Shown: positions 1 through 6,324 of the stretch, in pieces | Numbering within the stretch: position 1 is the stretch's first letter | How the letters are laid out: the number at the start of each line of letters is the position of its first letter | DNA from: SM23-62 sp964575235 | GTDB lineage: Bacteria > Bacteroidota > Bacteroidia > Bacteroidales > SM23-62 | DNA: 12,163 nucleotides | Assembly (NCBI GenBank): GCA_964575235.1 | Contig: CAZNQG010000100.1 | Span: 1-12,163, forward strand | Direction: 5' to 3' | The notes under the pieces: generated by a model | Databases searched by the model: none | What the model saw: only the letters and a program-made list of their open reading frames with translations | Told to the model about the DNA's origin: nothing | Translations under genes and position numbers: made by a program

Positions 1-230
1 CTGATAACCAGGATTTCCCCGCCTGTCTCCTGAAGGGATAGGTTCATCACACCGTTACCGTCCCGGAATACGCGCAGTCGCGCTATTTTACCGCTCAGCC
101 ATTCCAGGTCATCATTTCCGTCCGCTTCCTCGATTCCCAGCAGGACGAGGAATCCCTCTCCTATGGATGACTTCATATCTCCGCCGATGGAAACGGATGC
201 TTTCTGGACCCTCTGGATTACGGCACGCAT
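1..230 (-). CDS. dtd: D-aminoacyl-tRNA deacylase, N-terminal part (runs off the window)
   Basis: Dtd hydrolyses D-amino acids wrongly attached to tRNA, a cytoplasmic proofreading step. The 76 full codons visible begin MRAVIQRVQKASVSIGG and contain GEGFLVLLGIEEAD, a KIARLRVFRD segment, GVMNLSLQ and GGEILVIS. This is the family's usual N-terminal order, up to just before the expected SQFTL motif. The catalytic SQFTL region and the later GP-containing motif lie beyond position 1. No stop or frameshift occurs in the visible part. The ATG at 230 sits 5 bases after the stop of the M16-family gene, with no clear ribosome binding site, so it is probably the last or a late gene of the two-peptidase operon and translated from that message. 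Identification rests on recognised family motifs and is quite secure. The functional link to the peptidases is unknown and may be only positional. Confidence 0.93.
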   Translation of the reverse strand, partial: MRAVIQRVQKASVSIGGDMKSSIGEGFLVLLGIEEADGNDDLEWLSGKIARLRVFRDGNGVMNLSLQETGGEILVI

Positions 231-235
231 GATGC

Positions 236-2314
236 TTATCTGAACAGGGAATCTTCGATCCCGGAATTAAACAAGACGTTGATAACGGTTCCGGTAAGGA
301 TCTGGGGACCGACACGGAAAACAATCCGGTGGGGGTACAGAATGCCGTCCACATCCCTGTAGTCTCCGTACGTGGTAATCTGTACCAAGGGACCGTCGGG
401 GGTTTCTTCCGTTTCTTCTTCCTGTATACGGAGACCGGTATCGACATCATACCATGCGAGACTGATCTCTCCCAGGGGATCGGTTAGTTCAATTTTATAG
501 GCATCCCTGCCGTCGATGGACTCAACCGGCAAAAGTTTAAGGCTGTACCCGGCGGCCGGGTAATCGAGCTCGGGCATGAAACGGGCCTGAGCCTTCAGAC
601 CCTCCAGTTCCTCTCCTTCCAGTTCCGCCAACTCTCCCTGCATGTCTGAGGCTCTGCCCGTGGTACCGTCATAGACGATCCGGGAAAGGACAAGGTCCCC
701 CAAGGTCATACTAAGAAGGAACCGGTCCGGAGCCTTCCGTATCATGACCGACTCCAGTTTCATGCCCTGCATGTCCATGCTCATTTTCATACTGATATCG
801 GTAAGGGTATCAAGCCTGGTCCGGCCTCCCATCGCCTCCAGGTAACGTTCAATAACATCTTCTGCCGTGATCTTTTCGGGGATCTCCGGTACCCGGTCCG
901 CGGGATCGATCCGGTTTCCTTCTACGTCGTAATAATCGATGGTTTGATTGGGACTGAACCCGGCAAGTTTCGTCGCGACCTCATCGGCCTTACCAACCAC
1001 CAGGATGTAACAGTTTTCCGGCTGCAGGTATTTCCGGGCAGCCGCCTGTACATTTTCCGGGCTAACGGCTTCAATGTATTTCAGGTAATTGGCATAATAA
1101 TCTTCCGGAAGTCCATACCGGGCAATGTTCAGGGCAAAACGGGCCACCGTGACAGGTTGTTCCAGGGCCAGGGCAAAATTTCCCGACATATAGTTTTTTA
1201 TCTTTTCAACCTCTTCGTCCGGGGGGATCTCGTTACGGATCCTGTCCATTTCATAAAGTATCTGGAATACAGCGGAATCCGTTACTTCATTTCGTACGTC
1301 CGTTGAAACCATGAAGCTTCCTATCCATTTATCCTGGCTCAGGGAGGAATTCACGCCGTAGGTATAGGCGTGATCTTCCCGCAGGTTCTGGTCAAGCCGG
1401 GCGAAGGTACCTCCCAGCATCAGGTTCATCACCCTTGCATGGACATAGTCATCCATTCCAACCGTGTAAACGACGGGGTGGGCGACCCTTATGACGCTCT
1501 GAACGGCATGGGGCCGGTCAACAATCGATACAGTGCGGGTTTCCGGCGACGACGGGACCTTGTAGCGGTGCTGCGGAACCTCTTCTGGTTGCCATTCACC
1601 GAAATATTTGCCGGTCAGTTTTTTGGCTTCCTTTAAGGTGATGTCCCCGACGATGGCCAGATAGGCAATGTTGGGCCTGAAATAGGTCCGGTAATAATCC
1701 TCACACATTTCAAGGCTAACGGACCCCACCGATTCTTCCGTGGTGACTTCCCCATAGGGGTGTTCTTTTCCGTAAAGCAGGACATCCGTAACCACTGAGG
1801 AAATAGAGGAAGGGTCCGTCCTGCTGAAGGCCAGTGCCGATACGGTCTGTTTTTTGATCTTGTCAAGTTCGTCCTGTTTGAAGACCGGGTTTAACAGAAT
1901 ATCCGACATGAGCTCCAGGAGCTTTTCGTTGTGTTTCTTGAGCGCTGAGCCAAAAAGAGATCCGGAGGAAGTGCTGATCGAAGCTCCGATAAAATCAATT
2001 TCTTCATCCAGCTGGTCCTTGGTCCGGGTGGTGGTGGCGGTTCCCAGGAGCTCGCCTGCAATGGTGGAAAACCCCATGCTGTCACCCTCCGCAAAGGGAT
2101 CAATGTCCAGCACCAGGGAATAAGCGACCCTGGGGATTTTATGGTTTTCCACCACGAAAACCTTCAAGCCGTTCTTCAGTTCGAAAAAACGATATTCACC
2201 GACCCGTATATCGGGGGCAGGACCCGGCTCCGGGGGCTTGCTGCGATCGACCTGGGCTTGCAGGACAAGGGGCAGGACCAGAATCGTATAAAGGAAAATG
2301 AATCTATGCTTCAT
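236..2314 (-). CDS. M16-family peptidase-like subunit without zinc motif, with LolA-like C-terminal domain
   Basis: A 692-residue exported protein. Residues 1-20 form a signal peptide ending in LQA before Gln21. Two M16 (insulinase-like) domains follow, at about 40-245 and 260-450. The zinc motif HxxEH is absent: where the partner has HFFEH, this protein has TIAGE (84-88). The second domain keeps the substrate-binding signature, with ARLDQNLRED (305-314) followed by Tyr317 and Tyr319. From about 481 to the end lies an extra domain starting ITAEDVIERYLEAMGG. It resembles LolA/outer-membrane lipoprotein-sorting folds, with a typical late DVDGILYPHRI stretch. The start codon overlaps the stop of the upstream M16 gene (ATGA), which implies translational coupling and a matched ratio. 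It most likely forms a heterodimer with that catalytic subunit in the periplasm, supplying the Arg/Tyr half of the active site. The LolA-like part may bind a lipidated or hydrophobic ligand, which is inference. The M16 fold assignment is strong. Confidence 0.93.
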   Translation of the reverse strand: MKHRFIFLYTILVLPLVLQAQVDRSKPPEPGPAPDIRVGEYRFFELKNGLKVFVVENHKIPRVAYSLVLDIDPFAEGDSMGFSTIAGELLGTATTTRTKDQLDEEIDFIGASISTSSGSLFGSALKKHNEKLLELMSDILLNPVFKQDELDKIKKQTVSALAFSRTDPSSISSVVTDVLLYGKEHPYGEVTTEESVGSVSLEMCEDYYRTYFRPNIAYLAIVGDITLKEAKKLTGKYFGEWQPEEVPQHRYKVPSSPETRTVSIVDRPHAVQSVIRVAHPVVYTVGMDDYVHARVMNLMLGGTFARLDQNLREDHAYTYGVNSSLSQDKWIGSFMVSTDVRNEVTDSAVFQILYEMDRIRNEIPPDEEVEKIKNYMSGNFALALEQPVTVARFALNIARYGLPEDYYANYLKYIEAVSPENVQAAARKYLQPENCYILVVGKADEVATKLAGFSPNQTIDYYDVEGNRIDPADRVPEIPEKITAEDVIERYLEAMGGRTRLDTLTDISMKMSMDMQGMKLESVMIRKAPDRFLLSMTLGDLVLSRIVYDGTTGRASDMQGELAELEGEELEGLKAQARFMPELDYPAAGYSLKLLPVESIDGRDAYKIELTDPLGEISLAWYDVDTGLRIQEEETEETPDGPLVQITTYGDYRDVDGILYPHRIVFRVGPQILTGTVINVLFNSGIEDSLFR

Positions 2315-3657
2315 GGCATTGGCGTGTTAGGTTCCTGCTCCTTGGGCAGGTAATACAGAACCACGCGGTTCTGCGGTACAAGGTATTTTTCTGCAACCCC
2401 TACGATCTGCTCGGGCGTTACCGCAAGGTACCGGTTGATCTGGGTATTGATCAGGCCAGGGTCGCCGAAGAACGTATAATAACTGGCCAGGTTTTGGGAG
2501 ATTCCTGCCATGGTTGTGTTCTGGCTGATAAAATCGTTCTCCGTCTGGTTCTGTAGTTTCTGGAATTCCCGTTCGGTAAGACCCTCTTCCATGACCTTCC
2601 GGATCTCTGCATAGATGGCATCCTCCAGGTCATCAAGCGAGACGCCCATGTTGGCCAGGCCGAAAAAAATGAACAATCCCCCATCCTCCAGGGAATATGG
2701 AAAAGCACCGGTCTGAAGGGCTAGCTGTTGATTATCCACAAGGGACTTATAGAGCCTTGAGCTCTCACCACCGGCCAGAAGGGTTTGCAACATGCCCAGG
2801 GCGTAAGTATCCGGATCACGCATTCCGGGTATGCGGTAGGCCGCGAACACGGCAGGAAGCTGGATGTTATCGTAGACGGTCCTCCGGATTTCTTCCGTGG
2901 GGGGCGGCTCCTGGACATCCGGCCGGTAGATCTCATGACCGCCCCGGGGGATGTCGCCGAAGTAATCCCTTACCCTTTTTGCCGCATGCTCGTAGTCGAT
3001 GTCCCCGGCAATAACGAGCACTGCATTTTCGGGTACGTAAAAATGTTCGTGGAATGCGATGAATTCCTTGAGCCTTGCTTCATCTATGTACTGTATATTG
3101 CCGATGGGTACCCAATGGTAAGGATGTTCCCGGAAAGCACTGTAAAAGACCTCTTCCATGAACGACATATAGGGCTGGTTGTCGTATCTTTCGCGGCGCT
3201 CCTCCTTGATCACACTTCGCTGGGTTTCTACGCCAACGCTGTCAATGCGAAGGTGCAGCAGGCGTTCGGATTCCAGCCACAAACCAAGATCAAGCTGGTT
3301 GGAAGGAAGGATTTCGTAATACACGGTGTAATCGAAGGAAGTACCGGCGTTGTTGATACCCCCTGCATTCTGTACATAATTATCGAACTCCCCCCTGCGG
3401 ATGTACTCGGAACCCTCGAACATAAGATGCTCGAAAAAATGGGCGAAACCGGTCCGGTCGGGTTGTTCGTTTTTGGAACCCACGTGGTAGGTTATGTCGA
3501 TCGCCACGATGGGAGTACTGTTATCCCGGTGCAGGATCACATGCAGGCCGTTTTCCAGTTCGAACTCCCGGAATTCGATCCAGTTCTTTTGGCCGAATAC
3601 CAACAATCCGATCCCATGCATGAAAAGCAACAAAAAGCTCAGGATGGTAAATCGCAT
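2311..3657 (-). CDS. Secreted M16-family zinc metallopeptidase, catalytic subunit
   Basis: A 448-residue peptidase of the M16B (processing-peptidase-like) type, expected in the periplasm. Residues 1-23 are a signal peptide ending VFGQ. The inverted zinc motif HFFEH is at 73-77 (His73 and His77 ligands, Glu76 general base). The third ligand is probably Glu152 or Glu153 in VIKEERRE, close to the usual spacing. NAGGINNAGTSFDYTVYYE (97-115) is a typical M16 core segment. The second domain begins near 255 and has GGESSRLYKSL (296-306). However, the Tyr that normally follows about 11 residues after Arg301 is Leu312 here, so the Arg/Tyr substrate site looks incomplete. The length matches a single-chain half of a two-subunit enzyme. 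The next gene overlaps its stop by 4 bases and supplies the missing Arg/Tyr pair. A TAATTTTG promoter box lies just upstream. Substrates cannot be read from the sequence. Confidence 0.95.
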   Translation of the reverse strand: MRFTILSFLLLFMHGIGLLVFGQKNWIEFREFELENGLHVILHRDNSTPIVAIDITYHVGSKNEQPDRTGFAHFFEHLMFEGSEYIRRGEFDNYVQNAGGINNAGTSFDYTVYYEILPSNQLDLGLWLESERLLHLRIDSVGVETQRSVIKEERRERYDNQPYMSFMEEVFYSAFREHPYHWVPIGNIQYIDEARLKEFIAFHEHFYVPENAVLVIAGDIDYEHAAKRVRDYFGDIPRGGHEIYRPDVQEPPPTEEIRRTVYDNIQLPAVFAAYRIPGMRDPDTYALGMLQTLLAGGESSRLYKSLVDNQQLALQTGAFPYSLEDGGLFIFFGLANMGVSLDDLEDAIYAEIRKVMEEGLTEREFQKLQNQTENDFISQNTTMAGISQNLASYYTFFGDPGLINTQINRYLAVTPEQIVGVAEKYLVPQNRVVLYYLPKEQEPNTPMP

Positions 3658-3683
3658 GATGAAAAGTGCATTTGGTGGAGTAC

Positions 3684-3717
3684 CAAAATTATAAGAAAAT
3701 CCTTCTCAGGCGTCAAA
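3684..3717 (-). promoter_or_regulatory. Candidate Bacteroidota sigma-70 promoter for the M16 operon
   Basis: Read on the minus strand, TAATTTTG (3684-3691) matches the Bacteroidota -7 consensus TAnnTTTG exactly. TTTG (3714-3717) lies 22 bases upstream as a possible -33 element, slightly wider than usual. The box ends 26 bases before the M16 start codon, leaving a short leader without a Shine-Dalgarno sequence. The -33 element lies inside the 3' end of the preceding short gene. Exact -7 match and position are seen; activity is inferred. Confidence 0.55.
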
Positions 3718-4095
3718 GAACCGGAAGAAAACATGGGTTTCAGGCTTGGTACCATTCCCCCGGAAGATGTTTTCTACGGTTTTGACCTCTTGCTTCTGAA
3801 CGTCACCCTGTATGATCTTATCAAGAAGACGGACCCGCACCTGAACCGGAACCGTCACGGTATCGTCTTCTTCGGACCGGTAACACAGGAGGGCAGAATG
3901 TTCCCTGGAAGCATCGCCGACATCGCGAAGAATCCTGCGAAAATCCATGGTGAGGGTAATTGCCAGAGGGTGGTCCGGTTCCAAGAAAAGCGAGGATGGC
4001 AGGGACGGATCCTGTGCCGATGCAATTCCGGTTACCGGCAGAAAACCCGCCAGAAGAAGGGAACTAAGACGTTCAACAGATGCTATGGATTTCAT
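3706..4095 (-). CDS. Short secreted hypothetical protein, probably a truncated family member
   Basis: A 129-residue protein of unknown function. Residues 1-28 are a signal peptide ending in ASAQ, so the product would be exported. Residues 36-89 (SLFLEPDHPLAITLTMDFRR onward, then REHSALLCYR and VTVPVQVRVR) resemble, from memory, the N-terminus of a larger uncharacterised Bacteroidota secreted family. In that family this stretch runs directly into a GNFRR...C.FPPL motif. Here similarity stops after VRVR (86-89). A tail of about 40 unrelated residues (LLDKIIQGDVQ to FFRFFDA) leads to a stop, and neither other minus-strand frame restores the expected motif. The gene may therefore be a remnant left by deletion or rearrangement, or a genuinely short protein. 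It lies 105 bases after the ankyrin-phosphatase gene and 48 bases before the M16 gene. No clear ribosome binding site was found. Confidence 0.6.
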   Translation of the reverse strand: MKSIASVERLSSLLLAGFLPVTGIASAQDPSLPSSLFLEPDHPLAITLTMDFRRILRDVGDASREHSALLCYRSEEDDTVTVPVQVRVRLLDKIIQGDVQKQEVKTVENIFRGNGTKPETHVFFRFFDA

Positions 4096-4200
4096 CGTTC
4101 ACAGGGTTGATAATTCAAGGGGCATGAGAAAATCACGATGCCTGAGGAAAGGGATCCTGTGAGATATCCGGCTGAGAATACCCGGTTAAGATAAAAATAA

Positions 4201-5778
4201 TTACCGGATTCGCCTTTTAACAGCTGAGGCATTCAGCAGGTAGATATCATTTCCTTCGAGCAACAATCCCTGTATCGGAAACCCGTAGGTATAGAAGGGA
4301 ACATCGATGGCAAAAACCCGATTATCATAAATGGATGTAACCTGCTTGACGTTGGTATGGCCAATGAATACGTAGCGGGCTTTGAAATGGTCCAGGATTT
4401 TTTCAAAATCCTTTTCAGGCAGGTGGGCGTATTCATGGTTTCCCTCCAGGAAACCCCGGTACCAGAATGGACCGTTGGATCCCATAAGGGTGCTGCGCCT
4501 CACTTCACCGTTCACCTTTCTATCGGGGTGGTTCAGGAAATAACGGACGTGATCGTTGATTTCCCCTATGCTCAGTCCAGACTTAACCAGTTCCGGGGAC
4601 AGGCCGGCATGTACAAAAAGGTGCCCGTTGATCCTTTCGATGGTATGTTTGGTTCGCAGCCACTGGCCCAGTACGGTCCGTTTATTGAACAAGTATGGAT
4701 AATCAACATTCAGCCTCGAAGTCATCAGGAGGTATTTATCCGATATGTAATCCGTTTGACCTGAAAGCACCATGATCTCATGGTTTCCCAGAATCAGATG
4801 CACGCCTCCTCCGGCCAGGGAGGCCTCGTTTTCCAGCCGGTATATGAGCCACAGGGACTCGGTAACCTTGTCACCGCGGTCGAAGATATCCCCGACAAAA
4901 ACCAGATGATCCCGGCCCCATGTCCAGTGAAGAAATTCATCCATCACCCCGTTCGCCCGAAGGAATTTTACCAGGCTGTCGTAGCCTCCGTGAATATCTC
5001 CCATCACCATGATCTTCGCCGCATTCTCCATGCTGTCGGGCAGGATCGCACTTTTTTTATGGATCAGATAATACAGCGTATCGCCCGAAAAACCTTTCAT
5101 AAGCCAGGGATCCGAATCCGCCTTGAAGCGGGCAACCGACCTGCGGGTGATCTGGGATTTGGATTCATGTACCAGGTACATGGCTTTTATTTTCCGCTTG
5201 CCCTGCCACTTCACGTAAGGGCCATCCAGAAGGTCAGGAAGGGACTTTTCGGCCTGGAAGCGGAGGTAATTTGCTATATCCGTCTGAGCGTGCCGAACGG
5301 CCATATCATAAGCAGTTAGCCATCGGTCGTTCTTATGAAACAGATCGGCTCCCCTCTTGACCAGGTATTTTGTGATCCTGATGTTCCCGTTTCTGGCGGC
5401 ATAGTAAAGAGCTGTATTCCCTTCCGGATCCCGGGCTTCCAGTTCCGAGCCCGCTTCGAGAAGAACGTCAACCTTGCGAACCTCATCCATACCCGCGGCG
5501 TACATCAGCGGGGTAATTCCATCCACGTCCAGATTAACGTCTGCTCCCCGGTTAACCAGCCATGCCGTTGTTGCTGCGTCGCCTCTCTGTATGGCGTGGA
5601 TCAACAATGGCATGCCGGTTTCCCCTACCGGGTCGTTGATGTCCCGGTCCGTCAAGTATTCTTCAATTTTCTCAACGTCCCCGCGTTCAATCCAGGCTAG
5701 CACGGGGTCCGGGACCTGGCACAGCCCGGTGTGCACCACCAGAGCCAGTGTGGAAAATATGAAATGCAATCCTTTCAC
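4201..5778 (-). CDS. Exported ankyrin-repeat / PPP-type (Shewanella-like) metallophosphoesterase fusion
   Basis: The frame is open from a TTG at 5799, but that TTG is the end of a likely TATCTTTG promoter box. The GTG at 5778 gives a better signal peptide (MKGLHFIFSTLALVVHTGLCQ) and a 525-residue protein. Numbering from that GTG: ankyrin repeats cover about 23-175, including GMPLLIHAIQRGD, GITPLMYAAG and GNTALYYAARNGN. A linker of about 80 residues follows. The calcineurin-like phosphatase domain then has every metal-site motif of the PPP family: GDIHG (260-264), GDIFDRG (296-302), GNHEIM (331-336), HAGLSP (390-395) and GHT (473-475). The GNHE-IM form suits Shewanella-like (Shelph) phosphatases. 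It probably dephosphorylates a protein or small substrate in the periplasm, with the ankyrin part as a docking or inhibitory module; that role is inference. The Cys near the signal cleavage site is not in a proper lipobox. It appears to be transcribed alone from its own promoter. Confidence 0.9.
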   Translation of the reverse strand: MKGLHFIFSTLALVVHTGLCQVPDPVLAWIERGDVEKIEEYLTDRDINDPVGETGMPLLIHAIQRGDAATTAWLVNRGADVNLDVDGITPLMYAAGMDEVRKVDVLLEAGSELEARDPEGNTALYYAARNGNIRITKYLVKRGADLFHKNDRWLTAYDMAVRHAQTDIANYLRFQAEKSLPDLLDGPYVKWQGKRKIKAMYLVHESKSQITRRSVARFKADSDPWLMKGFSGDTLYYLIHKKSAILPDSMENAAKIMVMGDIHGGYDSLVKFLRANGVMDEFLHWTWGRDHLVFVGDIFDRGDKVTESLWLIYRLENEASLAGGGVHLILGNHEIMVLSGQTDYISDKYLLMTSRLNVDYPYLFNKRTVLGQWLRTKHTIERINGHLFVHAGLSPELVKSGLSIGEINDHVRYFLNHPDRKVNGEVRRSTLMGSNGPFWYRGFLEGNHEYAHLPEKDFEKILDHFKARYVFIGHTNVKQVTSIYDNRVFAIDVPFYTYGFPIQGLLLEGNDIYLLNASAVKRRIR

Positions 5779-5796
5779 ATTCGGAAAAAACGGAGG

Positions 5797-5804
5797 CAAA
5801 GATA
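5797..5804 (-). promoter_or_regulatory. Candidate -7 promoter box TATCTTTG
   Basis: On the minus strand TATCTTTG is an exact match to the Bacteroidota -7 consensus TAnnTTTG. It ends 18 bases before the GTG at 5778, so transcription would start within about 10 to 13 bases of the coding start, giving a very short leader. This placement is the main reason for rejecting the in-frame TTG at 5799 as start, since that codon is part of the box. No convincing -33 element was found. Confidence 0.5.
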
Positions 5805-5842
5805 AGAAAAATTAGTCTTCCCGACGAGCGGGTAAGGAAGAC
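5805..5842 (-). terminator. Likely intrinsic terminator after the DsrE-family gene
   Basis: On the minus strand GTCTTCC and GGAAGAC (outer limits 5815-5842) form a perfect 7-bp inverted repeat around a GC-containing 14-base loop. A TAATTTTTCTT tract follows. It begins 10 bases after the end of the DsrE-family gene and runs straight into the promoter box of the next gene, which supports separate transcription of the two. Confidence 0.6.
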
Positions 5843-5852
5843 GGCAGGAATC

Positions 5853-6233
5853 TCAGAAGCAGATGATCCTTTGTCCTGATTTCAGGCAATCGGTAAGATA
5901 GCTTCCGGAATAACGGACCTCGATACCCAGCGCTTCCAGTGCGGGACCGACACCGTAAAGGTCCGCACATGCCTTGCAGGCCATTAATTCTACACCCGCC
6001 TCCTGCATCTGTTTCAGGGATTCCTGTATGATTTCATCCTGGCTGGTCAATTTAGCGGATGGTCCCCATACCAGTATAGTTACCCGGTCCCACCAACCCT
6101 TATCCCTGGAATTGAATGCATACATGAAGACCATTTTACGGGCAACTTCGGGATCCCCGCTGGTCCAGACTATCAGGAGGTGATCCCCTGGATTTTCCGG
6201 GTGCATTGCCCGGGTTGAATCGTTTTTACTCAT
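5853..6233 (-). CDS. DsrE-family small cytoplasmic protein
   Basis: A 126-residue protein with the compact alpha/beta DsrE/DsrF-like fold used by sulfur-relay proteins and their relatives. Numbered from the ATG at 6233: LLIVWTSGDPEVARKMVFMY (19-38) forms the first strand and helix; GWWDRVTILVWGPSAKL (46-62) the second. ACKACADLYGV (85-95) carries Cys86 and Cys89, the site of the family's conserved cysteine, and Cys116 and Cys125 follow near the end. There is no signal peptide or membrane segment. An upstream ATG at 6278 is also in frame but would add 15 residues with no family similarity, and the ATG at 6233 fits better. The gene stands alone, with a hairpin terminator behind it. Family membership is clear. 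Sulfur transfer is plausible given the cysteines, but no sulfur-metabolism genes are nearby, so the physiological role is open. Confidence 0.87.
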   Translation of the reverse strand: MSKNDSTRAMHPENPGDHLLIVWTSGDPEVARKMVFMYAFNSRDKGWWDRVTILVWGPSAKLTSQDEIIQESLKQMQEAGVELMACKACADLYGVGPALEALGIEVRYSGSYLTDCLKSGQRIICF

Positions 6234-6251
6234 GTCGGATTGTTTTATCCT

Positions 6252-6259
6252 GAAAGTTA
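6252..6259 (-). promoter_or_regulatory. Weak candidate -7 box TAACTTTC before the DsrE-family gene
   Basis: TAACTTTC on the minus strand matches seven of the eight positions of TAnnTTTG, apart from the final G. It lies 18 bases before the ATG at 6233 and downstream of the alternative ATG at 6278, so if active it would force use of the shorter start. No -33 element is evident at proper spacing. It is offered only as a candidate. Confidence 0.3.
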
Positions 6260-6324
6260 CAAAATCCCGGACTAGCATCAGGGTTATGCACCAACGGGTC
6301 GTACTGCTTTGAGAGAGCGAAGGA

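Noticed and set aside
236..2314. Possible HxxEH or HxxE motif in the larger M16-family protein
   Set aside because: The aligned site reads TIAGE, and no other His pair with the correct spacing to Glu occurs in the N-terminal domain. The protein is best treated as lacking the zinc site.
2785..4110. Long plus-strand open frame of 441 codons
   Set aside because: It lies antisense to the catalytic M16 gene and the short secreted gene, both of which have clear protein signatures. Its translation shows no recognisable motif or signal peptide, and it is a composition shadow.
4096..4200. Possible terminator or promoter between the phosphatase gene and the short secreted gene
   Set aside because: The best inverted repeat is CCGGT/ACCGG with a long AT-rich loop, partly inside the coding end. 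The TATTTTTA and TATCTTAA boxes are imperfect and lack a spaced -33 element. Nothing convincing is seen in these 105 bases.
5700..5778. Lipoprotein signal for the ankyrin-phosphatase protein
   Set aside because: A Cys occurs at the end of the signal peptide (HTGLCQ), but the residue before it is Leu rather than Gly, Ala or Ser, so the lipobox rule fails.
6279..6324. Terminator after the outer-membrane barrel gene
   Set aside because: No stem longer than four base pairs followed by a T-tract was found, so the operon end is not marked by an obvious intrinsic terminator.
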